Positions 40,887 to 50,909 of a stretch of DNA of 64,000 bases are shown one piece after another. The notes below the pieces were generated by a model. It was not told where the DNA came from. It saw nothing but the letters and a program-made list of their open reading frames with translations, and searched no databases. Source of the stretch: Sporisorium sorghi (taxonomy: Eukaryota > Basidiomycota > Ustilaginomycetes > Ustilaginales > Ustilaginaceae); assembly GCA_023212695.1 (NCBI GenBank), contig JALCCG010000063.1, forward strand, positions 29,581-93,580. Direction: 5' to 3'. How positions within the stretch are numbered: the stretch's first letter is position 1; every line of letters starts with the position of its first letter. The translations under genes were made by a program, and so were the position numbers.

Positions 40887-41569
40887 TCAATCGGAAGACG
40901 CAAAGAGGATCTGACCTCGATGTGTGAGCGGTGCAAAGTTGGAGCGCGAGTCTACCTCGTCGATCGATCTGTTGCAAAGTACGGCCAGTGTCAGCTTCGT
41001 TGACGCTTTAGAACAACCTCTATCCACCCTGCAGCACTTACTTTGTACGCATCTCGCTGGCCCAGGTAACGTTTTTGAGTGGCAGAGCTGTGAGTGCGAT
41101 GCCGACGAGGATGACGACGAACGATACGAGGGTCTCGAGGGTGATCTGTGTGATGCGGTGCGAGGGTCAATGTCAGCATTCAGGTGCCGCATCCCGGTAA
41201 GCTGGCTGAGGGGTTGAGGGACGTACATCAATGGGCATCGACTTGGCTTCTGCGCCAACGAGCCCGAGCGACTTTCTCAGCGACAGGTCTGCCGGCGGCG
41301 AAAGATGGTAGTGAGTGGAGAAGCGTGTCAGCGACGATTCGGTCACGGGCAGATAAGGTCGAGCTGCGCAAGGCAGGCGATGGCGACTTACGCTCGTATG
41401 TCGAGTATGCAGCATGGAAGAACACGACTGTTTTGCATTCGTTTGCAGTGAGTAGAGTTGAAACGGTGTCAGCATGCAGTGATATTCAGACCGTATTTGC
41501 GATGCTTCGAGCAGCAGCAGCGAACGTACGTGTGCCAATGGCGAGCAGCACTCTCCCTGTTGCGGTCAT
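40887..41569 (-). CDS. EMC5: ER membrane protein complex subunit 5, five exons
   Basis: A 107-residue protein assembled by reading splice sites by eye: exons 41530-41569, 41392-41427, 41227-41288, 41042-41145 and 40887-40968. All four introns (102, 103, 81 and 73 nt) start GTACGT or GTAAGT and end AG, and the joined frame is open to TGA at 40887. The product begins MTATGRVLLAIGT and has two membrane segments: one spans exons 1-2, and one in exon 4 begins LETLVSFVVILVG. The intervening loop contains AAYSTYEHLSLRK and SMPIDI, matching EMC5/Kre27 (human MMGT1). EMC5 is part of the complex that inserts membrane proteins into the ER. It is slightly shorter than yeast Kre27. Intron-dense structure contrasts with its neighbours. 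Confidence 0.85.
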
Positions 41570-42256
41570 GGTCGAGCGATCCTTTGCTTCACCAAATGCT
41601 TCTCGATATAGCTCCTTTTCGTTTGGGTCGTCGAGGTGTGTGAGGTTTGTGGGAAGGATAAGAGTGGGTCGACATCCAACACGAATGTCGATTTGGTGTT
41701 GGTCCCAGCGCAACTTGACGCGCTAAGAAAGTTCTCAAAATCGGGCAGCGATCTAATCTGTATCAGGACCATCGATCGGGCTGTTCGGTTTTAGCCGAAA
41801 CGCGTTTTCTAGCTTGGCTATGTTCGGGAAAAAAAGTTGCATTTCCGGCTTTTGGAAGAGAGACGTCAAGATCGGCGCTTGACATGTTGCGTAACGTAAG
41901 CCGCTGGAAAACCACATCAACTGCCTCGATGCTGTCAAATCAGGCGTGGGGCATCTATTCGCCGGCGATGGAGGGCGAGAATCCCTGCAGGTGGTGTTCG
42001 GGAATGCAGGGATCGAGAGAGGTGCTTCTACCTCCACCTGATTCTGGATGTCCTCATTTTTCTGTGCGGCCTCTCCATATAGGCTTGTATCACTCGTTCA
42101 ATGAGTCGAAGAGTCTCCTCGTCGACCCTACGACCACTCTAGATCAACCACTACCACCTGCATACTTGGCGGTGGATTTATTCAAGGACCCCTCGATCGC
42201 AACCGCGACTATACCCTACACCGAACCAGCCTAGATACCACCACGCTCAACGCACC
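41570..42256. other. Divergent promoter between EMC5 and the photolyase gene
   Basis: About 690 bp with no supported gene. It must contain promoters for both genes. No light-response element could be assigned by eye. Confidence 0.4.
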
Positions 42257-44315
42257 ATGTCGAAAGCAGCTCGAGTACTCTATTGGTTCCGCACCGACTT
42301 GCGGCTGCACGACTCACCCGCGCTGCAAGCCGCCCTGGACCTCAAACCATCCGCGCTCTTCCCCGTCTGGTGCTGGGACCCGAACTACGTCTACAAGCAC
42401 CGCGTCGGCGTCAACCGCTTCCGCTTCCTCCTCGAGTCCATGACTGCCCTCTCGAAGAACATCACCTCGACTCAATCCCAATCGCAGCTGCTCGTGGTGC
42501 GCGGGGAGCCCACCGAGCTGCTGCCCGAGCTGTGGAAGCGGTGGGACATCACGCACCTTGTCATCGAAAAGGACCCGTCGGCGTACGGCCGGCGCCGCGA
42601 CAAGCTCCTCCTCGAAGCGGCCAAGAAGAGCAACGTCGAAGTGGTCGCGGTGCAGGGGCACCATTTGTATGATCCGGAGGAGGTGGTGAAGCGCAACAAG
42701 GGCAAGCCGACCATGTCGATGAGCACGCTGCAGAAGAGCGTGGCCAATATGGGTGACGTGCCGAAACCTATCGATGCGCCCAAGGAGCTGCCGCTGCCGC
42801 TGCTGAAGGGTTCGAAGTCGAAAGCATTGAAAGATACGCTCAAGGAGCTGGCAGAGTCGCTTAACGGCCTGCCGCACTACACTGGCAAGGGCCGCGAGGG
42901 ACCCGAATCGGTCGATCTCAACTCGACCGAGCTCGGCGGGCAGCGAAACGCTAAGGTGACCTGCTACGACACGGTCAACGGCGAAGCCTCGGCGCTGTTC
43001 GGCGTGCCGACGCTCGAATCGCTCGGGATGGACGCGAGCAAAGTCCGCGACACCATCAAAGGCGGCGAACCTCTCGCGCTCGAGAAACTCGCCAAGATTT
43101 GCAAGGACGCCCAGTACGTCGCCACGTTTGCGAAACCCAAAACATCACCGGGCGACTCTGCCGAGAACCCCTCGACGACGCTCATGTCACCCTATCTCAA
43201 GTTCGGCTGCCTGAGTGTGCGCAAGTTCTGGCACGACGTCGAGGACGCCAAGAAGCGCTACAAGAGCGGCAGCCAGACGGGCCCTCCCGAAAACCTCAAC
43301 GGGCAGCTTCTGTTCCGCGACATGTACGCCTGCGCCGAGCACGCCATCGGCGACGCCTTCGCAGGTGTGCGCGGCAACGAGGTCTGCAGGTACATGGACT
43401 GGTATCTCCCCACTCACTACGATAAAAACGGCGCCGTGGTGCAGCCGCGCCCCGCTGGCGACGCAATCAGCGAAGCGCGCCTGTCCGCCTACAAGCTCGG
43501 CCAAACCGGCTTTCCCTGGATCGACGCACTGATGCGCCAGCTGCGCCTCGAAGGGTGGATGCACCACCTGGGCCGGCACTCGGTCGCGGCGTTCCTGACG
43601 CGCGGCCAGTGCTGGATCTCCTGGGAGCGCGGCGCCGAGATCTTCGACGAGTACTTGATAGATTGGGACCCGTGCAGCAATCCAGGCAACTGGCTGTGGC
43701 TCTCGTGCTCGGCATTCTTCACGCAGTACTTCCGCCTGTACGGCCTGGCGACCTTCCCGGCCAAGTACGACAGGACGGGCGCGCTTGTGCGCAAATACTG
43801 CCCCGAACTCGCCAAGTTCCCAGACAAGTATATCTACGAGCCGTTCAACGCGCCCAAGGAGGTGCAGCAGAAGGCTGGGTGTATTATTGGCAAGGACTAC
43901 CCGTTCCCGATGCTGGACGAGAAGGAGACCAAGGCGGAGAACATGCAGCGCATGAAGGTGTGCTACCAGGCCAACCTGCATGGTACGAGCAAGGAGGTGC
44001 TGGAGGGCAAGGCGGATGCGATGCTGAGGAAGAAGCATGGGTTTAAGGATCCGCCCAAGGAGTTTGAATGGAATAATAGACCGGGGGGCGAAGATTCCGG
44101 ATTGGGCCAAGGCGCCCAAGGGTGAGGAGCACACGACGGAGGGCGCGCCGAGTGGTGGGGATGGTGCGTCGGCTAAGAAGGAGCAGGACGGTGAGGAGGA
44201 CGGCGAGGATTCGGACGATGTCGTGTACGAGCAGGAGGATGAGCAGAAGGAAGAACGCGTTGGCAAGAAACGCAAGGCAGGTGCAGAGAACGGAAAAAGC
44301 AAGAAGAAAAAGTAG
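42257..44315 (+). CDS. 6-4 photolyase/animal-type cryptochrome, probable C-terminal frameshift
   Basis: The frame from 42257 encodes a full photolyase/cryptochrome: an N-terminal antenna domain (YWFRTDLRLHDSPAL) and an FAD-binding C-terminal domain. MHHLGRHSVAAFLTRG at about 434-449 carries the two His residues typical of 6-4 photolyases, then WISWERGAEIFDEYLIDWD and NPGNW. These enzymes use blue light to repair 6-4 photoproducts or act as light sensors. The frame as written ends at 44125 (622 residues). One base fewer in the G6 run at 44083-44088 would instead join DWAKAPKGEE, the usual family continuation, and run to TAG at 44315, adding an acidic tail with a KKRK nuclear signal. A sequence error or recent mutation is more likely than an intron. 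Confidence 0.8.
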
Positions 44316-44813
44316 ATAGCGAGGGCATAGAATTCGATGTATTGTAGACCAGCAATGTAGATAATAGACCGCTTCTGCCAAACTGTCTCGACGATCAAGA
44401 GAAGGCGAACAAATGCAATGAAGAAATGTGACGCCCGTATCTGTGCACACCACTCTGAAGGCTGATCGTGGCGGCTCAATCGAAGGCGTCTTGAAGTTAT
44501 CAGGGAAGAATGAAAGAAAGAGGTTTGATCTTGGTCGAAGGAGGAGTTTTCCACTGGAAAGACATGCAACCCGTCCCGTGCGCCGAGTGTTCCTGAAGCT
44601 GTGAGGGAGCAAAGAGAGCAAGCAGCGACAAGGAGGCGAGAGGCGGGAGTTATTACATGATGCTCCTATTGATAGTGACCGTTGGGAAGGAGAGGGAGGG
44701 AGTGAAAGCCAGCTCAAAGAGGGAAGTCGTTTGACGTGTTGCAGCTTGCTGTGAAGATGGTGATTGCTGGGGCTACTGATACATCGGTCGATTTCGAAAA
44801 AGGGGTATATGGT
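44316..44813. other. Convergent 3' region
   Basis: About 500 bp between the ends of the photolyase and TRAPP subunit genes. No gene or repeat recognised. Confidence 0.4.
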
Positions 44814-45520
44814 TCATCGACCAGCAGCAACCGGTGTCAACTTTGTTGTCGCTACGCTATCCTTGCTTGCTGGTGCAGGCGGTGCAGCAGCCGAGGTGGC
44901 GCCAAAGACAATGCGATCGATTCTGGCATCAAAAGCAGCGCTCTTGATCTGCCGGCAGTTGACAGCGAGGTCGACCTGTTGTCGCTGCACCAGCTCCTCT
45001 TGTGCTCTTGCCGGGCTGGTCTGCTGCCGCTCCGCTGCTGGTGCAAATGCGGTCGGCGGTAAAGAGTGGAACGGATTCGCCGAGTATTTGAGGTACGACG
45101 TGTACACCGCTCGGAACAGCGTGAGCATGTCGATGTCTCTCACCGCGTGATCGGTCAGCGAGAGCATGAGCAGGAAACGAAGACGCGTACACGTTTGAAA
45201 GCCGTACACAGCTAGATCCTCGAGAGTGTAGAGCAGGCCGAGGTATTGCTCCGAGTTGGTGCGAGACGACGAGGAAGCAGAAGCGCCGCTGCGCTCGTCC
45301 ATCACGTCCAAAGCTGCATGGGCAAAGTAGTGATATCGGAGGTCTGCTGCCGTGGAGTCTGCGGAAGTCCTGCCGAACTGACGCACGTAGATGGGTCCGC
45401 TCTTGGGCGAGACGATGGCGAGCGCTCTCTGCAAAGACAGTGTTGAGAATGGTGAGCTCTCGTGGACAGCCGCTGCGGATTGCGATGGGTACTCACGATT
45501 CTCGGCGCTGGTGCCGACAT
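44814..45520 (-). CDS. TCA17: TRAPP complex subunit (Tca17/TRAPPC2L type), two exons
   Basis: Exon 1 (45497-45520) encodes only MSAPAPRI. A 68-nt intron from GTGAGT to TTGCAG follows, then exon 2 (44814-45428), giving 212 residues. Exon 2 opens with AIVSPKSGPIYVRQF and contains YHYFAHAALDVMDER, YLGLLYTLEDLAVYGFQT and FRAVYTSYLKYSANPF, the core of sedlin-like TRAPP subunits. Tca17/TRAPPC2L helps assemble TRAPP complexes that activate Rab GTPases in Golgi traffic. About 70 extra residues at the C-terminus are Ala/Gln-rich and not part of the fold. Reading without the intron gives a 274-residue frame lacking a sensible start, which supports splicing. Confidence 0.85.
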
Positions 45521-46215
45521 GCTGAATCACTGTTCTGCGCCGAGTCCGAGCGTTGAGTGATGTGAGATGAGAGTGAGATGGTGGAGGAAGAAAGTCACGT
45601 CGGAAATCCCGCACTCGAATCGAACAACGTTTCTGCACCTTTCACCGCCTAGCCTTCATAAGCGCTTCGACCATTCTCAAAAAAGCCGTTTCGCGTTGGG
45701 AGCGATGATGGTTTCGAGTGATGGCATTCGTCAGCTTGTCCTCAGCTGGCATCTCATCCTCTACGTGCCCTGTGGATTTGCTGCTTCTCAGTCTTCCGAG
45801 TGCTGCGGCTCGCTCCTGTCAACTCACGGAAAGTGAGCCGTCAAAAGCGAAGAAAAAAAATGTTTTTTTTTTTTTTTTTTCTTTTCTTTTCTTTTCGACG
45901 TCACGAGGTGTGGAAGGAAGGAAGCAAGAGGCCACACAGATTAGCGCAGACGCGGTCGAGCCACTCTCAAGAAATCAAAGTCAGAAAGTTTGCAAACTTT
46001 CGGGTCTGTGCTTTTTTGAGGGAAAAAGCAATTTTTCCAACCTTATCTTTTCCCGCAGCTCGACGCTGCAGCAAAGTCAACTTCCAGTTTGGCCACCGAC
46101 GATCTGGATCCTGTACGACACCCTCCGCTGCTTAAGAATCAACTGCAGCGACCGCCACTTCTAGTTCTACCACCACCATACCCATCACCTCATACCAATA
46201 CCCCTCCCCTCCAAA
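45521..46215. promoter_or_regulatory. Divergent promoter with poly(dT) tract
   Basis: About 700 bp between the TRAPP subunit and dipeptidase genes. T18 at 45863-45880 continues as (CTTTT)3, an obvious nucleosome-excluding candidate about 340 bp from the dipeptidase start. A CT/CA-rich leader precedes that start. Confidence 0.45.
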
Positions 46216-47649
46216 ATGGCTACCGCAGAACAGAAGAAGTTCGTCTCGCAGATCGACGCCAACAAGGCTGCGTTGATCGACCGCCTCGCCGAGGCCGTCT
46301 CGATCCCTTCGGTGTCCGGTGACGCCGCTTACCGCAAGCACTGCTTCGAGATGGCCGACTGGCTGCTCGCCGAACTCAAGAAGCTCGGTGCCACTGCCGA
46401 ACTCAAGCCTCTGGGCAAGCAGACGCTCGAGGGCAAGGAGATCGACCTGCCGCCCGTCATCCTCGGCGACCTGGGCAAGGACCCCAAGAAGAAGACCATC
46501 CTCGTCTACGGCCACTTTGACGTCCAACCCGCGCTCAAGTCCGACGGCTGGGACACGGAGCCCTTCACGCTCATCACGGACGAGAAGACGGGTCGCATGT
46601 ACGGTCGTGGCTCTACTGACGACAAGGGCCCCATCCTCGGCTGGCTCAACGCCATCGAAGCGCACCAGCAGGCGGGCATCGAGCTGCCCGTCAACCTCAA
46701 GTTCTGCTTCGAGGGCATGGAGGAGAGCGGCAGTGTCGGCCTCGACGAGCTCATCGTCGCCGAGAAGGACACCTTCTTCCAGGGCGTCGACGCTGTCTGC
46801 ATCTCGGACAACTACTGGCTCGGCACCAAGAAGCCCTGTCTCACCCACGGTCTGCGTGGTATCGCCTACTTTATGCTCACTGTGTCGGGCCCCGCGCGCG
46901 ACCTGCACTCCGGTGTGTTCGGCGGTGTTGTTCACGAGCCCATGACGGATCTCTTCGCGATCATGTCCAAGCTGGTCACTCCTCAGGGCGAGATCCTCGT
47001 GCCCGGCATCAAGGAGCTCGTTGCTCCCCTCACCGACGAGGAGCGCAAGCGTTACGACGTCATGGACTTCACCCTCAGCGACATTGACGGCGCTACGGGC
47101 AGCTCGACCACGGTGAGCGACGACAAGGCCGCCGTGCTCATGGGCCGCATGCGCTACCCTTCGCTCTCGCTGCACGGCATCGAGGGTGCCTTCTCGGAGC
47201 CCGGTGGAAAGACCGTCATCCCCGCCAAGGTGATCGGCAAGTTCTCGCTGCGTCTCGTGCCCGACATGACGCCCGAGAAGGTCAAGGAGCTGGTGATCAA
47301 GTACGTCGAGGCCGAGTTTGCCAAGCTGGGCAGCAAGAACACCATCAGCATCACCAGCGAGAACGGCGGCAAGCCGTGGCTCGCCGACCCCAACCACTGG
47401 AACTACGAGGCCGCCATCAAGGCTACCGAGACGATCTACGGCGTCAAGCCCGACTTGACGCGTGAGGGTGGTTCGATCCCCGTTACGCTGACGTTTGCCG
47501 ATACGCTGCAGAAGAACGTGCTGCTGCTGCCGATGGGCAGGAGCGATGACGGCGCTCACTCGACCAACGAGAAGCTCGACATTTCGAACTACATTGAGGG
47601 CACCAAGCTGCTCGGTCTCTACCTGCACGAGGTGGCTGCCACTGCCTAA
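46216..47649 (+). CDS. DUG1: Cytosolic M20-family dipeptidase (Dug1/CNDP2 type)
   Basis: A 477-residue metallopeptidase. Metal-binding motifs are clear: GHFDVQPA at about 99-106 (His and Asp ligands), GRGSTDDKGP at about 129-138 (bridging Asp) and EGMEESGS with the catalytic Glu pair at about 165. The order and spacing match the carnosinase/Cys-Gly dipeptidase group; in yeast, Dug1 cleaves the Cys-Gly dipeptide during glutathione breakdown. Length equals that of Dug1 and CNDP2, and there is no signal peptide, so it is cytosolic. The start follows a CCAAA context. High codon bias suggests strong expression. Confidence 0.9.
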   Translation: MATAEQKKFVSQIDANKAALIDRLAEAVSIPSVSGDAAYRKHCFEMADWLLAELKKLGATAELKPLGKQTLEGKEIDLPPVILGDLGKDPKKKTILVYGHFDVQPALKSDGWDTEPFTLITDEKTGRMYGRGSTDDKGPILGWLNAIEAHQQAGIELPVNLKFCFEGMEESGSVGLDELIVAEKDTFFQGVDAVCISDNYWLGTKKPCLTHGLRGIAYFMLTVSGPARDLHSGVFGGVVHEPMTDLFAIMSKLVTPQGEILVPGIKELVAPLTDEERKRYDVMDFTLSDIDGATGSSTTVSDDKAAVLMGRMRYPSLSLHGIEGAFSEPGGKTVIPAKVIGKFSLRLVPDMTPEKVKELVIKYVEAEFAKLGSKNTISITSENGGKPWLADPNHWNYEAAIKATETIYGVKPDLTREGGSIPVTLTFADTLQKNVLLLPMGRSDDGAHSTNEKLDISNYIEGTKLLGLYLHEVAATA

Positions 47650-48459
47650 GAAGCAGCTTCCAATTCTAGATTGTAGACATATCTCTTTTTGATCCAATGA
47701 AAAGATGTTCCGAACCGGGTTTTGAGTTTAGGCTCAGGAGCAAGTGGGGTCTTATGACTGGTCGTGACTGGTTGTGACTGGCTGTGCCTGAGTCTGATTC
47801 AGTTGATAACGAAGCTCGACAGCTTCATCTGACCCACACGACACCGACGTTCCGTAGAATCAGACGGCAAATCCGAGATTTTTCTTTTCTTTCTTTTTTT
47901 TCTTTTTTTTTTTTTCTGTTCGAATCAAAATTTCAACCGAAAAACTTGCCAGACGCCGCCTTTGCCTGCAAGCTTTATCTTTTTGATTGACAAGAGGCGC
48001 AGACTTCGCGATCCAATCACAGCGCTCCAGAAGCGCCTCGCTGCACGATTGGCGACCCCACATGCACGGCATGCTGCTGCTCTCTGCACCCACAGAGAAA
48101 GAGAGTCGAGCCTTGGCAGCGCTGCTTGCTGTGCGTGTATGCGCGATGTGCTTTGTTGCTGATCTTGTTTTGTTTCACTTCCTCTTCTCACTATCACATC
48201 AGGTAAACGACGACGGCGGTTGGTCCGATAGACTTCTTTCTTTACAATCACCATAGCAGACTGCGGACATTCCGATTGGAGCTTTTGATTCGTCACTTGT
48301 TCATCCCCAATAACATCGATTAATCGGAGCAGGCGACGATCGTCGAAGCTGGAACGGCAACTCTCCCGCGCTCTCCCGTCAGCATCGTCGTCGTCGCGAC
48401 CAAATAGAATGTAGCCAGCAACACTCTCCTTCAAGCTGCTCCCCTAGTGTTATCCAGTC
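47650..48459. other. Intergenic region with T-rich tract
   Basis: About 810 bp between two plus-strand genes. A nearly pure pyrimidine run lies at about 47878-47918 and a CT/AG-rich stretch near 48090-48110. It should carry the promoter of the transporter gene. No gene seen. Confidence 0.4.
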
Positions 48460-50850
48460 ATGCCATCTCGAGCGACCAGCACCAACAACAGAGGCATACC
48501 CGTCCCTCGCGACCAGGCACGCGGCTCGGCACGTGGCGCCGACAACCAGCAGCAACCGGCATGGCGTAGCAGTCTCGACCTCGTCTGGTCGTACTCGCGC
48601 TCGCAAGCGTTCTACGGCAACAACATCGCCACTTCCCCTTCCTTCGTCGAACGCCGCTGGGCGGGGCAAGATCTGGAAGAGGCCGATAGCATCTACGAGG
48701 AGGAAGAGGAGAGCGAGTACATTTCGGGCGAGGACGAGGAGAGCGATGACGACGATGAGCTTTCAGGGGAAGCGCAATCACGGTCGGGTACCGATGCGGA
48801 CACGGACACGGCGTCGATGGCGAGCGATGCGCGCTTTGGGCCGTCGGGCGAGTTCGAGTGGGAGGGCGAGGCGCTGCCTCCCAACGCGACGAGGCGGACG
48901 CCGCGGCGGCGGTCCAAGGCGAGGGATCGGCGGGTGGAGCAGCTCGAGAGTGCCGATGATGAGGACGATTCGAGTCGCAGCCGGAGTCGAAGTCCCAAGC
49001 GTCTAGCCGCTGGAGGCCAACCGCTGCGTGAACGCGGTTCGCACACCAAACTCAACCCGAACCGATCGGATCTCCAACGACGCTCGCAAATCTCCTCATC
49101 TGTTTCGGGCGAACCACTTCGAGATCCGTTCGCCGACGATGACCTTGGCAACAATGACGGCAGCAGCAAGGACTCGGAAGCGACGCCTCTTCTCTCCAGC
49201 AAACGCTCCACCGACGCCAAACGCAAATCGACACCGTACGGTGCCCTCCACCGCGCCTCCGAGTCTGGCGCCATCTCGACGCGCTCCGGCGACTCGACCT
49301 ACACCACCCCCGAGCTGGGCAACAGCACACTGCTCCAATCGTGGTTCAACACGGTCAACGCGCTCGTCGGCGTCGGCATCCTCGCTCTCCCTCTGGCCTT
49401 TTCATATGCAGGCTGGATCGGCGGCACGGTCCTCTTCCTCGTCTGCGGCCTGCTCACCAACTACACGGGCAAGGTGCTCGCCAAGATCATGTCCAAGGAG
49501 CCCTCGCTGCGCACCTACGCCGACATTGGCAGCTACGCGTTCGGGCCCTCTGCGCGGATTCTGATCAGTCTGTTCTTCTGCCTCGAGCTGTGGGCGGTGA
49601 GCGTGGCGCTCATTATTCTGTTTGGCGATAGCTTGGCTGCGATATTTCCGAACATTGCACCGGCGGCGTTCAAGATGCTCGGATACTGCCTTGTGCTGCC
49701 GTCGGTGTTCTTGCCACTCAAGTTCCTATCGCCGATCTCGGTGATTGGCATCGTGTCGACGTTCACGCTCGTCGTGGTGGTGGTCAGTGATGGGATCATC
49801 AAAAAGGAGGCGCCGGGGAGCCTGTGGTCGATGGGACCGACGACGCTGGGCCCGCGGTGGGACCGCCTACCGCTGAGCTTCGGCCTGATCATGTCCGGCT
49901 TCTCGTCGCACCCGATCATCCCGTCGCTGGTGCGCGATATGAAGGATCCCTCCAAGTTCCCGCGCATGCTCAACCTGGCTTACGTCGCAGCCACCGTGCT
50001 GTACCTCGGCATGGGCATGGTGGGCTACGCCATGTTCGGCACCACGGTCTCGGATGAGATCACCAAGGATCTGGCTCGAACGCCAGGCTTTCCCGTCGTG
50101 CTCAATAGCATCGCGATCTGGTTGATCGTCATCAACCCGCTGTCGAAATTTGCACTGGCGACACGACCGATCCAGACGACGTTTGAGATTCTGCTCGGTA
50201 TTGATGATCAGACGGCGGCACGGATCGAGCGGCAGGCGGCCAAGGCGAGGCGCAGGAGTTCGGCTGGTGTTGCTGCCGCTGCTGCTGCTGCTGCTGCAAG
50301 TGGTACTACAGGTGGAGACGATGGTAGGGCGAACAGCAAACCCGGCAAAGCGCACGGCGATGTCACCCCATCCAAGCACCTAACATCGGAAGCCTCGCCC
50401 GCGACGCTCTCGATCTCGCCCACGCAGCGCGTCTCGTTCGCCACCACCCCCGCCGTGCCCCCTCCATCAACCCCCCTGGACCCACCTTCACCCTCAGCCT
50501 CAGCCTCCGCAGCGCACGAAAACCCGCTCGCCGGCTCGGCCATCTCTCTCCGCGCTGCGCAGCTCACCTCCCGCCTCACGCCACGCACCCGCTTCGTGCT
50601 GCAAATCACACTCAAGATCGCAGTGACGCTGCTCATCGCACTCACCGCCGTCGTGCTGCCCGGCTTCGAGCAGGTCATGGCGTTCCTCGGTGCGTTTTTG
50701 GCGTTCGCAACGTGCGTGTTCGGCCCGCTGCTGGCGAGCTTGAAGCTGTTCGGCAGCGAGATGCGCGCGTGGAGGATCGCGATGGATGTGTGTATTTTGG
50801 GCATGTCGGCCGTGATGGCTGCGACGGGGACTGTGTGGGCGTTTTTGTGA
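48460..50850 (+). CDS. Avt-type vacuolar amino acid transporter
   Basis: A 796-residue member of the amino acid/auxin permease family. The first 285 residues are hydrophilic, with a strongly acidic patch (about 70-100) and basic Ser-rich segments. Membrane segments start at about 290 (NALVGVGILALPLAFSYAGWIGG, the signature first helix) and continue to about 575; more follow at 705-796. A loop at about 590-690 contains a poly-Ala run and Pro/Ser repeats. Avt1-type proteins exchange amino acids with protons across the vacuolar membrane, and the long acidic N-terminus is typical of Avt1. The substrate is inferred. Its stop is only 60 bp from the stop of the RING protein gene. Confidence 0.8.
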   Translation: MPSRATSTNNRGIPVPRDQARGSARGADNQQQPAWRSSLDLVWSYSRSQAFYGNNIATSPSFVERRWAGQDLEEADSIYEEEEESEYISGEDEESDDDDELSGEAQSRSGTDADTDTASMASDARFGPSGEFEWEGEALPPNATRRTPRRRSKARDRRVEQLESADDEDDSSRSRSRSPKRLAAGGQPLRERGSHTKLNPNRSDLQRRSQISSSVSGEPLRDPFADDDLGNNDGSSKDSEATPLLSSKRSTDAKRKSTPYGALHRASESGAISTRSGDSTYTTPELGNSTLLQSWFNTVNALVGVGILALPLAFSYAGWIGGTVLFLVCGLLTNYTGKVLAKIMSKEPSLRTYADIGSYAFGPSARILISLFFCLELWAVSVALIILFGDSLAAIFPNIAPAAFKMLGYCLVLPSVFLPLKFLSPISVIGIVSTFTLVVVVVSDGIIKKEAPGSLWSMGPTTLGPRWDRLPLSFGLIMSGFSSHPIIPSLVRDMKDPSKFPRMLNLAYVAATVLYLGMGMVGYAMFGTTVSDEITKDLARTPGFPVVLNSIAIWLIVINPLSKFALATRPIQTTFEILLGIDDQTAARIERQAAKARRRSSAGVAAAAAAAAASGTTGGDDGRANSKPGKAHGDVTPSKHLTSEASPATLSISPTQRVSFATTPAVPPPSTPLDPPSPSASASAAHENPLAGSAISLRAAQLTSRLTPRTRFVLQITLKIAVTLLIALTAVVLPGFEQVMAFLGAFLAFATCVFGPLLASLKLFGSEMRAWRIAMDVCILGMSAVMAATGTVWAFL

Positions 50851-50909
50851 GGATGTAGAGCATGCAGTCAATTCAGAGGAACAGTTTTATATTGAAAGTG
50901 TGAAGTGCT

